Part shown: in pieces, positions 1-5,872 of the stretch
Numbering within the stretch: the stretch's first letter is position 1
How the letters are laid out: each line of letters opens with the position of its first letter
NCBI GenBank assembly: GCA_003553305.1
Contig: PWEB01000303.1
Span: forward strand, 1-6,401
Source: Syntrophomonadaceae bacterium
GTDB lineage: Bacteria; Bacillota; Dethiobacteria; DTU022
Reading direction: 5' to 3'
DNA: 6,401 nucleotides
Notes under the pieces: generated by a model
Database searches by the model: none
Seen by the model: only the letters and a program-made list of their open reading frames with translations
What the model was told of the DNA's origin: nothing
Position numbers and translations under genes: made by a program

Positions 1-105
1 ACGCAGTTTTTCTGAACGCCCGCCTGCCAACATAATAACCGGGGTCATGATAATTGGAAATAGTATTACAGAAAGTATAACCGTTATTGCTGTCGCTTCA
101 CCCAT
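1..105 (-). CDS. Probable second antiporter-type (NuoN/MnhD-like) membrane subunit, N-terminal fragment
   Basis: Only the first 35 codons are in the window; the gene continues past the left edge. The ATG at 105-103 is preceded by a strong ribosome binding site (GGAGGTGG, 118-111) five bases upstream. The peptide starts MGEATAITVILSVILFPII and then has a TPVIMLAGGR-like stretch, so it opens with a hydrophobic segment followed by a small charged turn (GGRSEKLR). This resembles the first transmembrane helix of proton-conducting transporter subunits (NuoL/M/N, MrpA/D), and its place directly after mnhD matches clusters that carry two or more D-type subunits, such as mbxH/H'. The fragment is too short for motif-level proof. 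It could also be another membrane subunit of the same complex. The gap to mnhD is 73 bases, the widest in the antiporter module. Confidence 0.6.
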   Translation of the reverse strand, partial: MGEATAITVILSVILFPIIMTPVIMLAGGRSEKLR

Positions 106-110
106 CGAAG

Positions 111-118
111 CCACCTCC
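111..118 (-). promoter_or_regulatory. Ribosome binding site of the left-edge gene
   Basis: Read on the minus strand this is GGAGGTGG, five bases before the ATG at 105. It is a near-ideal Shine-Dalgarno sequence and fixes the start of the truncated gene. Confidence 0.75.
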
Positions 119-127
119 AAAGTACAT

Positions 128-157
128 ATTATAACTCTATTTTGATTAGATTAACAA
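128..157 (-). promoter_or_regulatory. Candidate sigma-70-type promoter before the left-edge gene
   Basis: On the minus strand a TTGTTA box (157-152) lies 18 bases before a perfect TATAAT box (133-128). The -35 box matches the consensus at four of six bases. It lies in the 73-base gap after mnhD and about 23 bases before the next start codon, which would leave a very short leader overlapping the ribosome binding site region. The gap is AT-rich, so a chance match is quite possible. Confidence 0.3.
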
Positions 158-178
158 TTATAAATACTGTGCAGTTCA

Positions 179-1657
179 CTAGAAAAACATTTGCATTGCA
201 CTCTCTAACAGAACTATAACAGGCCTTGAAAAAACTCCGAAAAAGATAATTGCTGCCATGCCAACAATTAAAGGAATCAACATTTGGCGGGGTACCGGCT
301 TAGCCTCATGTTCAAATTCCTCCTGCTGCATAAAAGCATTAACTATAATCGGCATATAGTAAACAGCATTTAAAAGACTGCTGGCCAAGATAATTACAAC
401 GAAAATGGGCCGGCCGATATCCAGAGCACCAAGCGCAAGGTACCACTTACTGATCAATCCTCCGGTTCCTGGCAGACCAATCATCGAAGCACTACCAATT
501 GTAAAAGCTAGCATGGTAACAGGCAAAACCTGCCCAATGCCGCCCAGTTGTTTGATCTGGCGAATACCGGTAGAATATATTATCACTCCGGCAGCCATGA
601 AAAGCATCGATTTCATGATCGCGTGAACCAGCAGGTGATAAAATCCACCTGCCATAGCCATGCTGTCATCAAGCCCAATGCCCAGGAAAACATAACCGAT
701 CTGCCCGATACTGGAATAGGCAAGCATTTTCTTTAAATCTACCTGGACCATTGCAAAAATGGAGCCAAACATAATGCCCATCGAGGCCAACCAGAGAACA
801 ATCTCATTTAAAGGAATTGAGTCAAGCAGAGTACGGGGAAATATTTGATAAAACATAATAAAAAGAGCAAAAGCATAAATCTTGATAACTACTCCGGAGA
901 GCATTGCGCTTGAGGGGGATGGTGCAGATGCGTGGGCATCAGGCAGCCAGACATGCAGCGGAAAAAGTGCTGACTTCGTCCCAAAGGCCACAATAAAAAG
1001 AGCTGCCGCCGCGAACATATTGTTTGGATAGAGCTCTACGGCTTTCGGCAGAGCCTCGCTAACCAGATCATAATTAAGATGCCCGGTTACCATGTAAATC
1101 ATGGCTACTCCAAGCAGAAAACAACCCGTCCCCATAGCACTTAAGATCAGGTATTTAAAACTGGCTTCCAAACAAGCCCGATCTTCTTTAATTGATATTA
1201 TCGCACAGGCTGATATCGCACAAATTTCCATTAAAACAAAAAGGTTAAAAAGGTCGTTTGTTAAAGTAATCCCGGCCATTGAACCGACCAGAAGAGCATA
1301 GAGTGAATAATACCAACCTAACATTTCTGTTTTTAGTTCGTGTTCTAAGTCCTTAAGTGCATAGATCATAATCCAGGTGCTTACAGCAAGGACTATAATG
1401 AGCATATAAACTCTCAACAAATCAATCTTGAGTTCAACGCCCCACGGAGGAGGCCACCCACCCAGATAATATGTAATATTTCCACCCTGGGTAACCTGGA
1501 TCAACAAGGATATTGACATGGCCAGGGCCAGAGTTAGAGCCGTGATCAAGGCAGGTGCGCTAATTTTTCTGGCCCAGCGGTATAATAGCGGGGAAAAAAA
1601 AGCAATGCCAAATAAAATTGCAATAATTAAAGCTGGAAAATGTTGTTCAAGACCCAC
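179..1657 (-). CDS. mnhD: Mrp/Mbh-type antiporter subunit D (MnhD/MrpD, MbhH-like)
   Basis: This is a large ion-translocating subunit of the NuoL/M/N proton-conducting transporter family, acting in the cytoplasmic membrane in a Na+/H+ antiporter or Mbh-like complex. The 492-residue protein is almost entirely hydrophobic helices and matches the usual MrpD length. Family landmarks (numbered from the chosen start) are the TM5 glutamate in LFVLMEICAIS (E144), the GTKSALFPLHVWLPDAHASA block with K228, K259 in SGVVIKIYAF, the DLKKMLAYSSIGQIGY block (K309/K310), histidines in HLLVHAIMK (341, 345), and K404 in GLISKWY. These charged residues form the proton path in relatives. I chose GTG at 1657 because TAAGGAG sits nine bases upstream and it overlaps the mnhC stop by one base (TAGTG). 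The longer frame from a TTG at 1681 has no ribosome binding site and only adds a polar extension. Confidence 0.95.
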   Translation of the reverse strand: MGLEQHFPALIIAILFGIAFFSPLLYRWARKISAPALITALTLALAMSISLLIQVTQGGNITYYLGGWPPPWGVELKIDLLRVYMLIIVLAVSTWIMIYALKDLEHELKTEMLGWYYSLYALLVGSMAGITLTNDLFNLFVLMEICAISACAIISIKEDRACLEASFKYLILSAMGTGCFLLGVAMIYMVTGHLNYDLVSEALPKAVELYPNNMFAAAALFIVAFGTKSALFPLHVWLPDAHASAPSPSSAMLSGVVIKIYAFALFIMFYQIFPRTLLDSIPLNEIVLWLASMGIMFGSIFAMVQVDLKKMLAYSSIGQIGYVFLGIGLDDSMAMAGGFYHLLVHAIMKSMLFMAAGVIIYSTGIRQIKQLGGIGQVLPVTMLAFTIGSASMIGLPGTGGLISKWYLALGALDIGRPIFVVIILASSLLNAVYYMPIIVNAFMQQEEFEHEAKPVPRQMLIPLIVGMAAIIFFGVFSRPVIVLLESAMQMFF

Positions 1658-2025
1658 TACTCCTGGCTCCTTATCAGACAAATTTCATCATAGTCTACTG
1701 TTCCGTAGTAGCGATATATTTTTACAATCAAACTTAGTGCATAGGCTGTAATACTGACGGCAACAACAATTCCGGTGAGCATCAAAGAGCCGGGAAGAGG
1801 ATTGACGTATAGAACTTCGCTGCCCTCTCTGACTATCGGCGCTTCACCTCCGTAAGTATAACCGATTGCAACAAAAAGCAAGAATACCGAGGTATCCATT
1901 ATATTCATGGCGATCACTTTTTTAATAAGGTTTGAATGGGTAAGCATGGTATGCATCCCGATAATAAAAAGCAGAATCGCCACCATATAATAATAGTTAT
2001 GAAGAATCTTAATGAGAAGCTCCAC
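1657..2025 (-). CDS. mnhC: Mrp/Mbh-type antiporter subunit C (MnhC/MrpC, NuoK-like, MbhG)
   Basis: This small membrane subunit is homologous to NuoK, and in Mrp and Mbh complexes it packs beside the D subunit. The 122-residue protein has three hydrophobic helices (about residues 13-30, 35-58 and 78-102). It shows the family motifs NLIKKVIAMNIMDTSVFLLF and, before the last helix, VNPLPGSLMLTGIVVAVS, where the NPLPxxLxLTxIVV pattern is diagnostic of MnhC. The C-terminus is a charged tail (YRYYGTVDYDE...). The start is GTG at 2025, with GAGGA about eight bases upstream inside the end of mnhB, so the genes overlap by 17 bases. The stop overlaps the mnhD start by one base, suggesting translational coupling on both sides. 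Confidence 0.94.
   Translation of the reverse strand: MELLIKILHNYYYMVAILLFIIGMHTMLTHSNLIKKVIAMNIMDTSVFLLFVAIGYTYGGEAPIVREGSEVLYVNPLPGSLMLTGIVVAVSITAYALSLIVKIYRYYGTVDYDEICLIRSQE
1667..1673 (-). promoter_or_regulatory. Ribosome binding site deciding the mnhD start
   Basis: Read on the minus strand this is TAAGGAG, nine bases before the GTG at 1657. It lies inside the last codons of mnhC. It favours the GTG start over the TTG at 1681, which has no purine-rich site before it. Confidence 0.7.
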
Positions 2026-2458
2026 TTTTATCTTCCTCCTCGATAATGTTATAAAAAAGGGTGATTATTGTGCTGGCCACCTTTATGCCAAGAAATGTCG
2101 TTATAATAAAAATTGCGCCGGCGCTGAAAAGTTCTCCGGCTTCACCCATGGGAAAACCGGCAGCCTGGTTAGATAGAAAATTACCACCGAGAACAACTGC
2201 CACAAGACCGGTTAAGATAAATCCGAGCGCTCCTCCACTTTCAAGGATAGAAGACGTATCATGCGAGATCTGCTTCGCTCCAACTTCCAGGTTAAAAGAT
2301 AGCGCAACCAAAACAAGGCTGGAGCCAAATATCGCACCTCCCGAAAATCCTCCACCCGGTGAAAGATGCCCGTGCAGTATAATATAAATACCGTAAACTT
2401 GAATAAATGGCACAACCAGCCGGCTGGTTATACGAACGATTTGGTCTTCCAGGGTCAT
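2009..2458 (-). CDS. mnhB: Mrp/Mbh-type antiporter subunit B (MnhB/MrpB, MbhF-like)
   Basis: MnhB-domain membrane subunit, 149 residues with about four helices. In Mrp structures this family sits next to the MrpA C-terminal region and MrpC. The diagnostic motif HGHLSPGGGFSGGAIFG is at residues 29-45, between the first two helices. The central region (SGGALGFILTGLVAVVLGG) and the final helix (FSAGAIFIITTFLGIKVAST) follow the family pattern, and the protein ends in an acidic tail (EEEDKSGASH). The ATG at 2458 follows the MbhE-like stop by 12 bases. The site upstream is only a weak G-rich run (GGGGG), so translation may depend on coupling to the preceding gene. The 3' end overlaps mnhC by 17 bases. 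Confidence 0.95.
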   Translation of the reverse strand: MTLEDQIVRITSRLVVPFIQVYGIYIILHGHLSPGGGFSGGAIFGSSLVLVALSFNLEVGAKQISHDTSSILESGGALGFILTGLVAVVLGGNFLSNQAAGFPMGEAGELFSAGAIFIITTFLGIKVASTIITLFYNIIEEEDKSGASH

Positions 2459-2470
2459 CTACCCCCAAAT

Positions 2471-2806
2471 TTAATGAGATTTCAAAGTGGCGATAACCGC
2501 AGCAATGGCCACGAATAAAACTGTTGCTTCACCAAGGGTATCAAAAGCCCGGTAATCAATAATCACACTGCTTACTATATTGACCGCACCGGTATCGGCT
2601 ACCCCTGATTCCATGTATCTGGCCGGAATTTCATTAAAAACCGGATTGTTCGGATCTCCGAAAGGAGGCATTTCAGCTACGGTAAAACTGAAGAAAAAAC
2701 CAATCAGGCCGATCAGCATTATAGTAAACACACCGCGAGCCTGCAGGCGTAAAAGATAGCGCATCGCAAAAACAGCTGCTATTATAATAAATAGTATATC
2801 TTCCAC
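2471..2806 (-). CDS. MbhE-like subunit (equivalent to the extreme C-terminus of MrpA)
   Basis: A 111-residue membrane protein with hydrophobic segments at about residues 3-17, 27-43 and 92-107. The signature is DTGAVNIVSSVIIDYRAFDT followed by LGEATVLFVA (residues 71-100). This matches the N-V-x2-I-x2-D-x-R-x-x-DTxGE-x-T-V-L pattern at the end of fused MrpA proteins and the free-standing MbhE subunit of membrane-bound hydrogenases. The region between helices 2 and 3 (PPFGDPNNPVFNEIPARYM) is a polar loop. It starts with GTG at 2806. The codon just upstream in the same frame is a stop, and AGGAGGGG lies eight bases before the start, so no other start is available. It lies 26 bases after the MbhD-like gene and 12 before mnhB. 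Databases often name this family 'hydrogen gas-evolving membrane-bound hydrogenase subunit E', which does not prove that a hydrogenase is present. Confidence 0.9.
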   Translation of the reverse strand: MEDILFIIIAAVFAMRYLLRLQARGVFTIMLIGLIGFFFSFTVAEMPPFGDPNNPVFNEIPARYMESGVADTGAVNIVSSVIIDYRAFDTLGEATVLFVAIAAVIATLKSH

Positions 2807-2814
2807 TTAATTAG

Positions 2815-2822
2815 CCCCTCCT
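2815..2822 (-). promoter_or_regulatory. Ribosome binding site of the MbhE-like gene
   Basis: Read on the minus strand this is AGGAGGGG, eight bases before the GTG at 2806. It supports a GTG start in a frame that is closed immediately upstream by TAA. Confidence 0.7.
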
Positions 2823-2832
2823 GTCCGGTAAC

Positions 2833-3084
2833 CTATTCAGCTCTCCTGGTTTTACTGATCGCTGCTATAAGCAGCAAAGTAGTAACACCGGTCCCGAGCG
2901 CTGCTTCAACCATCGCAACATCAGGTGCACTAAGCTGCTGCCAGATGATAGCCATGATCAAACCAAAAGAGGCGAAAACAATAACTGCGCTTAACATATC
3001 GCGAATCTGGGCAACTGCTATAGCACAAATCACTAAAAATGTTAAAAGCAGAGCATTTAATATTTCGGTTAATATTTCAGTCAT
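2833..3084 (-). CDS. MbhD-like / DUF4040 subunit (equivalent to an MrpA C-terminal segment)
   Basis: An 83-residue protein with three hydrophobic helices (about residues 9-26, 31-48 and 58-76). The motif SAPDVAMVEAALGTGVTTLL (residues 52-71) is the hallmark of the MbhD/DUF4040 family, which in fused MrpA proteins lies after the NuoL-like part. Relatives contribute to the interface between the small subunits and the D-type channel. I prefer the ATG at 3084, which has GGGGAG a few bases upstream. A TTG at 3102 in the same frame would add six residues and deepen the overlap with mnhG from 8 to 26 bases. The protein ends with the basic stretch SKTRRAE. Together with the MbhE-like gene it shows that MrpA is split here and that its large NuoL-like half is not in this position. 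Confidence 0.9.
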   Translation of the reverse strand: MTEILTEILNALLLTFLVICAIAVAQIRDMLSAVIVFASFGLIMAIIWQQLSAPDVAMVEAALGTGVTTLLLIAAISKTRRAE

Positions 3085-3406
3085 CTGTCTCCCCTCTGTC
3101 AATCAGCGGTCGAATTCCGGTAACATATGCAGACCGGGCTATGACATGAGCAGCTGTCGGGTTCGTGATTAAGATAAATATAATTAACAAGGCCAGCCTG
3201 ATTGCAACCGCTGCCTCGCTCTGTAGAGCCAGAGAAAGCAATACAAGGCCGGCTCCCAGGGTATCACACTTAGTAGTAGCATGAAGCCTGTTATAAACAT
3301 CCGGCAGGCGCAACAATCCAATTGTAGCCACAAGTAGGAAGAATAACCCAAATACTAAGGTAATAATTGAAGCGATATAAAGAGTTGTTTCCAGAAACGC
3401 GTTGAT
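3077..3406 (-). CDS. mnhG: Mrp/Mbh-type antiporter subunit G (MnhG/MrpG, MbhC-like), non-canonical start
   Basis: A small membrane subunit of about 109 residues with three helices. The family core GLLRLPDVYNRLHATTK (about residues 30-46) and the later TNPTAAHVIARSA motif identify MnhG. The usual ATG/GTG/TTG search would start at GTG 3331, giving 84 residues but deleting the first transmembrane helix. The frame stays open upstream to a TGA at 3412, and the added residues (FLETTLYIASIITLVFGLFF) form exactly the expected first helix. In this extension the only starts are ATC at 3406, which overlaps the mnhF stop by one base (TAATC), and CTG at 3394. ATC has a purine-rich stretch (GGAGAAGGGGG) about ten bases upstream, so I used it. 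The true start is unproven, and a single-base change from TAATG would explain it. The 3' end overlaps the next gene by eight bases. Confidence 0.85.
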   Translation of the reverse strand: MNAFLETTLYIASIITLVFGLFFLLVATIGLLRLPDVYNRLHATTKCDTLGAGLVLLSLALQSEAAVAIRLALLIIFILITNPTAAHVIARSAYVTGIRPLIDRGETDD

Positions 3407-3687
3407 TAGTCAAGCGCCCCCTTCTCCAAATATTTAGCTACACCAATAGTCGTAATGAATCCCATCAGGGCATAAACCATAGCAATATCAAGGAAATATA
3501 CCTGTTCGTAAATACGGGAGATCAAGGTAATGATGATCATTGTATAGGTCGTAATAATATTGATAGCCACGATCCTATCCGGAGCTGTCGGACCGGCCAA
3601 TGCCCTAATCATAGATAGAAATATCATGAGCATAACCAAAATTGCACCTATCGCATACAGCAAATCAAGAGTTTGTTCGTATATCAA
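3406..3687 (-). CDS. mnhF: Mrp/Mbh-type antiporter subunit F (MnhF/MrpF, MbhB-like)
   Basis: A 93-residue membrane subunit with three helices, the usual MnhF length. The diagnostic motif ALAGPTAPDRIVAINIITTY follows the first helix, with the conserved aspartate at residue 37, and the last helix has the family pattern FLDIAMVYALMGFITTIGVAKY (D67). The start is TTG at 3687. An in-frame TAA lies two codons upstream and the next start-like codon would delete much of the first helix, so TTG is well supported. GGAG lies 11 bases upstream, within the end of mnhE. The four-base overlap TTGA joins the mnhF start with the mnhE stop, a typical coupling arrangement. The stop overlaps the inferred mnhG start by one base. 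Confidence 0.94.
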   Translation of the reverse strand: MIYEQTLDLLYAIGAILVMLMIFLSMIRALAGPTAPDRIVAINIITTYTMIIITLISRIYEQVYFLDIAMVYALMGFITTIGVAKYLEKGALD

Positions 3688-4181
3688 TGTTTATCACTCT
3701 CCATCAGCTGAAGCCTTTTTGTCAAAGGCCAATCTTTAAGAGCTTCGCCGTTTGCCACGGTCAAAGCATGCACCAAATAATCTTTCTCATCTGCCAAAAC
3801 AGTTAGCGTTCCCGGAGTTAAGGTAATTGAATTGCCAAGAAGCACCCGGCTGGCCACACTCTCAATCTCTACTCTTAACGGCACCATGTTCGGAACAATC
3901 GGCATTTTAGGATGTAAAACAAGATAAGCTACCTGGAAATTAGCAATCATGATATCTTTTAACAGCTTAAAGAAATAACCAAACAGCCAAAAAATATTCA
4001 TCAGGTTGACAGGAGGTCTATCCTGAGCTGTAATAAGCAAATTACGGTTAAAATAAACCACAAAAGCTGAAGCAGCCAGGCCAACTGCCAGCTGGGGCAG
4101 ATCAAAAGAACTGCTTACAGCAATCCAGAAAAGAAATAGAATTAGGGTTGTTCCGATATAATTTAACCAATTTTTTTTCAT
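3684..4181 (-). CDS. mnhE: Mrp/Mbh-type antiporter subunit E (MnhE/MrpE, MbhA-like)
   Basis: A 165-residue subunit with two closely spaced N-terminal helices (about residues 8-24 and 28-44), a further hydrophobic stretch (62-90) and a soluble C-terminal domain. The motif RVLLGNSITLTPGTLTVL (112-129) is the MnhE signature, and the C-terminal part (DEKDYLVHALTV...) resembles the cytoplasmic domain of the family. Mutants of MrpE in Bacillus retain partial antiport, so it is thought to help assembly or coupling. The ATG at 4181 has GGAG six bases upstream. It is the first gene of the antiporter module, 78 bases after rnfB on the same strand. Its stop overlaps the mnhF start by four bases. Confidence 0.95.
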   Translation of the reverse strand: MKKNWLNYIGTTLILFLFWIAVSSSFDLPQLAVGLAASAFVVYFNRNLLITAQDRPPVNLMNIFWLFGYFFKLLKDIMIANFQVAYLVLHPKMPIVPNMVPLRVEIESVASRVLLGNSITLTPGTLTVLADEKDYLVHALTVANGEALKDWPLTKRLQLMESDKH

Positions 4182-4259
4182 GCTATTCTCCGCTCCGGAC
4201 TAAATTCATAATATTGCAGCACAATAATTATTTCACATGCGTCACCGGAAAACATTCTT
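4182..4259 (-). other. Spacer between rnfB and mnhE, no terminator seen
   Basis: This 78-base gap separates the two systems. I find no stable hairpin followed by a T-run on the minus strand, and no convincing -35/-10 pair. The mnhE ribosome binding site is at 4191-4188. The simplest reading is read-through from the rnf operon into the antiporter genes, but transcription data would be needed to confirm it. Confidence 0.45.
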
Positions 4260-5126
4260 TTAACCACTTTCACCGGAAACAGCAGTTTTTTCTACAGCCT
4301 CATTTTCCTGATTAGATTCTTTTGGCATTGCGTTGCGCGGATAAATTGTTCCCGGAGGACATACCGGAACACATTTACCACAATCATTACACTTATTCAG
4401 ATCAATTACTGCAAGCTTACCATCCATCTCAATTGCTTCCTGCGGACATGCTTTTACGCAAGCTCTACAAGCAATACAGCCAACCGAACAAACTTTAGAT
4501 ACAGACTTACCCCTATCCTGAGAACTGCAGAGAACTAAATGTCCCTGTTCAGAACGACGAGGTAATGTCTTAATTAAATCCCGAGGACATGCTCCCACAC
4601 ACAGTCCGCAACCTGTGCAAAGCTCCTCATCAACAACCGGCAGGCCGTGCGAACCCATCTCAATTGCATCAAAAGGGCAGACCCTTTCACAATTACCCAA
4701 TCCAAGACAACCGTAAGTACAAGCTTTAAAGCCGCCATTGAATTTATCCGCAACAGCACAATCTTTAACTCCGTCATAAATAAAACTATCCACAGCTTTA
4801 TTCTTATCGCCAATGCAAAAAACAGTAGCGACAACCGGTTCCGATTCAACTACTTCCATCCCAAGTTCTTCGGCTATAGCTTTGGCTGTTTCTTCTCCAC
4901 CGGGTATACAACCGCCTGGTTGTATTTCACCACGAACTACAGCTTCTGCAAAATTAGCGCAACCGGCATAACCGCAAGCTCCACAGTTAGCACCGGGCAC
5001 TATTTCTTTAATTGCTTCTACCCGCGGGTCTGTTTCAACGGCAAAATAACGAGCCGCAACAGACAAAAACAATCCGAAGAAAAGTGCTATCAAACCCAAG
5101 GCAGCTATTGCATGTACTATTTGCAC
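4260..5126 (-). CDS. rnfB: Ion-translocating ferredoxin:NAD+ oxidoreductase subunit B (RnfB)
   Basis: RnfB takes electrons from reduced ferredoxin and passes them into the Rnf complex at the cytoplasmic face. The 288-residue protein has an N-terminal membrane anchor (about 5-26), then a four-cysteine Fe-S domain (GANCGACGYAGC, C48/C51/C56 plus C73). Four ferredoxin-type motifs follow: C136/C140/C146/C150, C170/C173/C176/C180, C217/C220/C223/C227 with an extra C213, and C246/C249/C252/C256. That allows about five clusters, more than the short proteobacterial RsxB. A charged, probably flexible tail closes the protein (after about residue 265). The start is GTG at 5126: GAGGTGA lies seven bases upstream, an in-frame TGA lies five codons upstream, and no ATG competes. 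It is the last gene of the rnf part, 89 bases after rnfA. Confidence 0.97.
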   Translation of the reverse strand: MQIVHAIAALGLIALFFGLFLSVAARYFAVETDPRVEAIKEIVPGANCGACGYAGCANFAEAVVRGEIQPGGCIPGGEETAKAIAEELGMEVVESEPVVATVFCIGDKNKAVDSFIYDGVKDCAVADKFNGGFKACTYGCLGLGNCERVCPFDAIEMGSHGLPVVDEELCTGCGLCVGACPRDLIKTLPRRSEQGHLVLCSSQDRGKSVSKVCSVGCIACRACVKACPQEAIEMDGKLAVIDLNKCNDCGKCVPVCPPGTIYPRNAMPKESNQENEAVEKTAVSGESG

Positions 5127-5133
5127 GGTTTCT

Positions 5134-5140
5134 TCACCTC
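5134..5140 (-). promoter_or_regulatory. Ribosome binding site deciding the rnfB start
   Basis: Read on the minus strand this is GAGGTGA, seven bases before the GTG at 5126. It supports GTG as the real start, in agreement with the N-terminal anchor expected for RnfB. Confidence 0.7.
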
Positions 5141-5215
5141 ACAATAATCTCCATCATTATCATAAAAACAGATCAATCTTCATTTTCTTAACAACTGTTT
5201 TCAGAACATTTATTT

Positions 5216-5797
5216 CTACAAACTCAGCATTCCGCTAAATCCTAAAAAAGCTAGCGAAAGGATGCCTGCTGTGATCAAAGTAATCGCAGACCCTTCTAAA
5301 GCTTCTGGTAGTTTTGCCATTTCCAGGCGTTCCCTAATCCCGGCCATCAGGATCAAGGCCAGGGAAAAACCAAGCGATGCGGCTACACCAAAAACTACAG
5401 CCTCAACCAGGGTAAACTCTTCTCTTACAGCTAAAAGCGCTACAGCCATAATAGCACAGTTGGTTGTAATCAGGGGCAGAAAAATGCCAAGCCCCTGGTA
5501 AAGAGTTGGGCTGATCTTGCGCAATGTTATTTCGACAAGCTGGACCAGGGATGCAATGACCAGGATAAATGTCACGATCTGTAAATATTCTAAATTATAC
5601 GGAATCAGGACAAAACTATAAAGCAGCCACGTTACAAGCGTGGCCATAGTCATTACAAAAACAACCGCCATACTCATTCCTACTGCAGTCTCCATTTTGC
5701 GCGATACTCCCAGGAAAGGACAAATTCCAAAGAAGCGGTGCAAAACAAAGTTTTCTACCAATATATAGATGAATATAATTGATAATACTCTTTCCAT
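5216..5797 (-). CDS. rnfA: Ion-translocating ferredoxin:NAD+ oxidoreductase subunit A (RnfA)
   Basis: An integral membrane subunit of the Rnf complex, 193 residues with six hydrophobic helices, the normal family size. The N-terminal motif ILVENFVLHRFFGICPFLG carries C26, and LPLITTNCAIM carries C114. In Rnf/Nqr structures the equivalent cysteines of RnfA and RnfE (NqrE/NqrD) together hold a [2Fe-2S] cluster in the middle of the membrane, passing electrons across it. The ATG at 5797 has a strong AGGAGGAGG site five bases upstream. RnfA and RnfE are paralogs inserted with opposite topology. Gaps are 75 bases to rnfE and 89 bases to rnfB, wider than in the antiporter module, with no clear terminator. 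Confidence 0.97.
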   Translation of the reverse strand: MERVLSIIFIYILVENFVLHRFFGICPFLGVSRKMETAVGMSMAVVFVMTMATLVTWLLYSFVLIPYNLEYLQIVTFILVIASLVQLVEITLRKISPTLYQGLGIFLPLITTNCAIMAVALLAVREEFTLVEAVVFGVAASLGFSLALILMAGIRERLEMAKLPEALEGSAITLITAGILSLAFLGFSGMLSL

Positions 5798-5802
5798 GGC
5801 TA

Positions 5803-5811
5803 CCTCCTCCT
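5803..5811 (-). promoter_or_regulatory. Ribosome binding site of rnfA
   Basis: Read on the minus strand this is AGGAGGAGG, ending five bases before the ATG at 5797. It is a very strong site and argues for efficient independent initiation on rnfA. Confidence 0.7.
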
Positions 5812-5872
5812 GCTACCGATAGTTTCTTTCTTCAACTTAGGAAGTGTTTATACCTGCTCTTTTCGGTAATAA

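Noticed and set aside
2471..3084. Reading the MbhD- and MbhE-like genes as remnants of a broken mrpA
   Set aside because: Both have their own ribosome binding sites, conserved motifs and complete frames, and this split is the normal state in Mbh-type and many anaerobe Mrp clusters.
3077..3331. mnhG as a truncated or frameshifted pseudogene
   Set aside because: The frame upstream of the GTG at 3331 is open and encodes the missing first helix, so the gene is intact apart from its unusual start codon.
4242..4280. A ten-base direct repeat (tcaccggaaa at 4242-4251 and 4270-4279) on both sides of the rnfB stop
   Set aside because: It is short, occurs only twice and one copy is coding. There is no sign of an insertion or a regulatory array.
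4647..5147. A 166-codon open frame on the plus strand opposite rnfB
   Set aside because: It is antisense to the well-supported rnfB, has low-complexity Ser/Thr/Phe-rich content, no family features and no ribosome binding site context. The other plus-strand frames in the window are similar shadows.
5127..5215. Possible terminator or promoter in the rnfA-rnfB gap
   Set aside because: The only hairpin is CTG-TTTT-CAG with three pairs. AT-rich box-like sequences have poor spacing, so I do not call either.
5813..5870. Inverted match CTACCGAT / TTCGGTAAT between rnfA and rnfE
   Set aside because: Only about six bases pair across a loop of more than 40 bases, and no T-run follows, so it is not a credible terminator or riboswitch.
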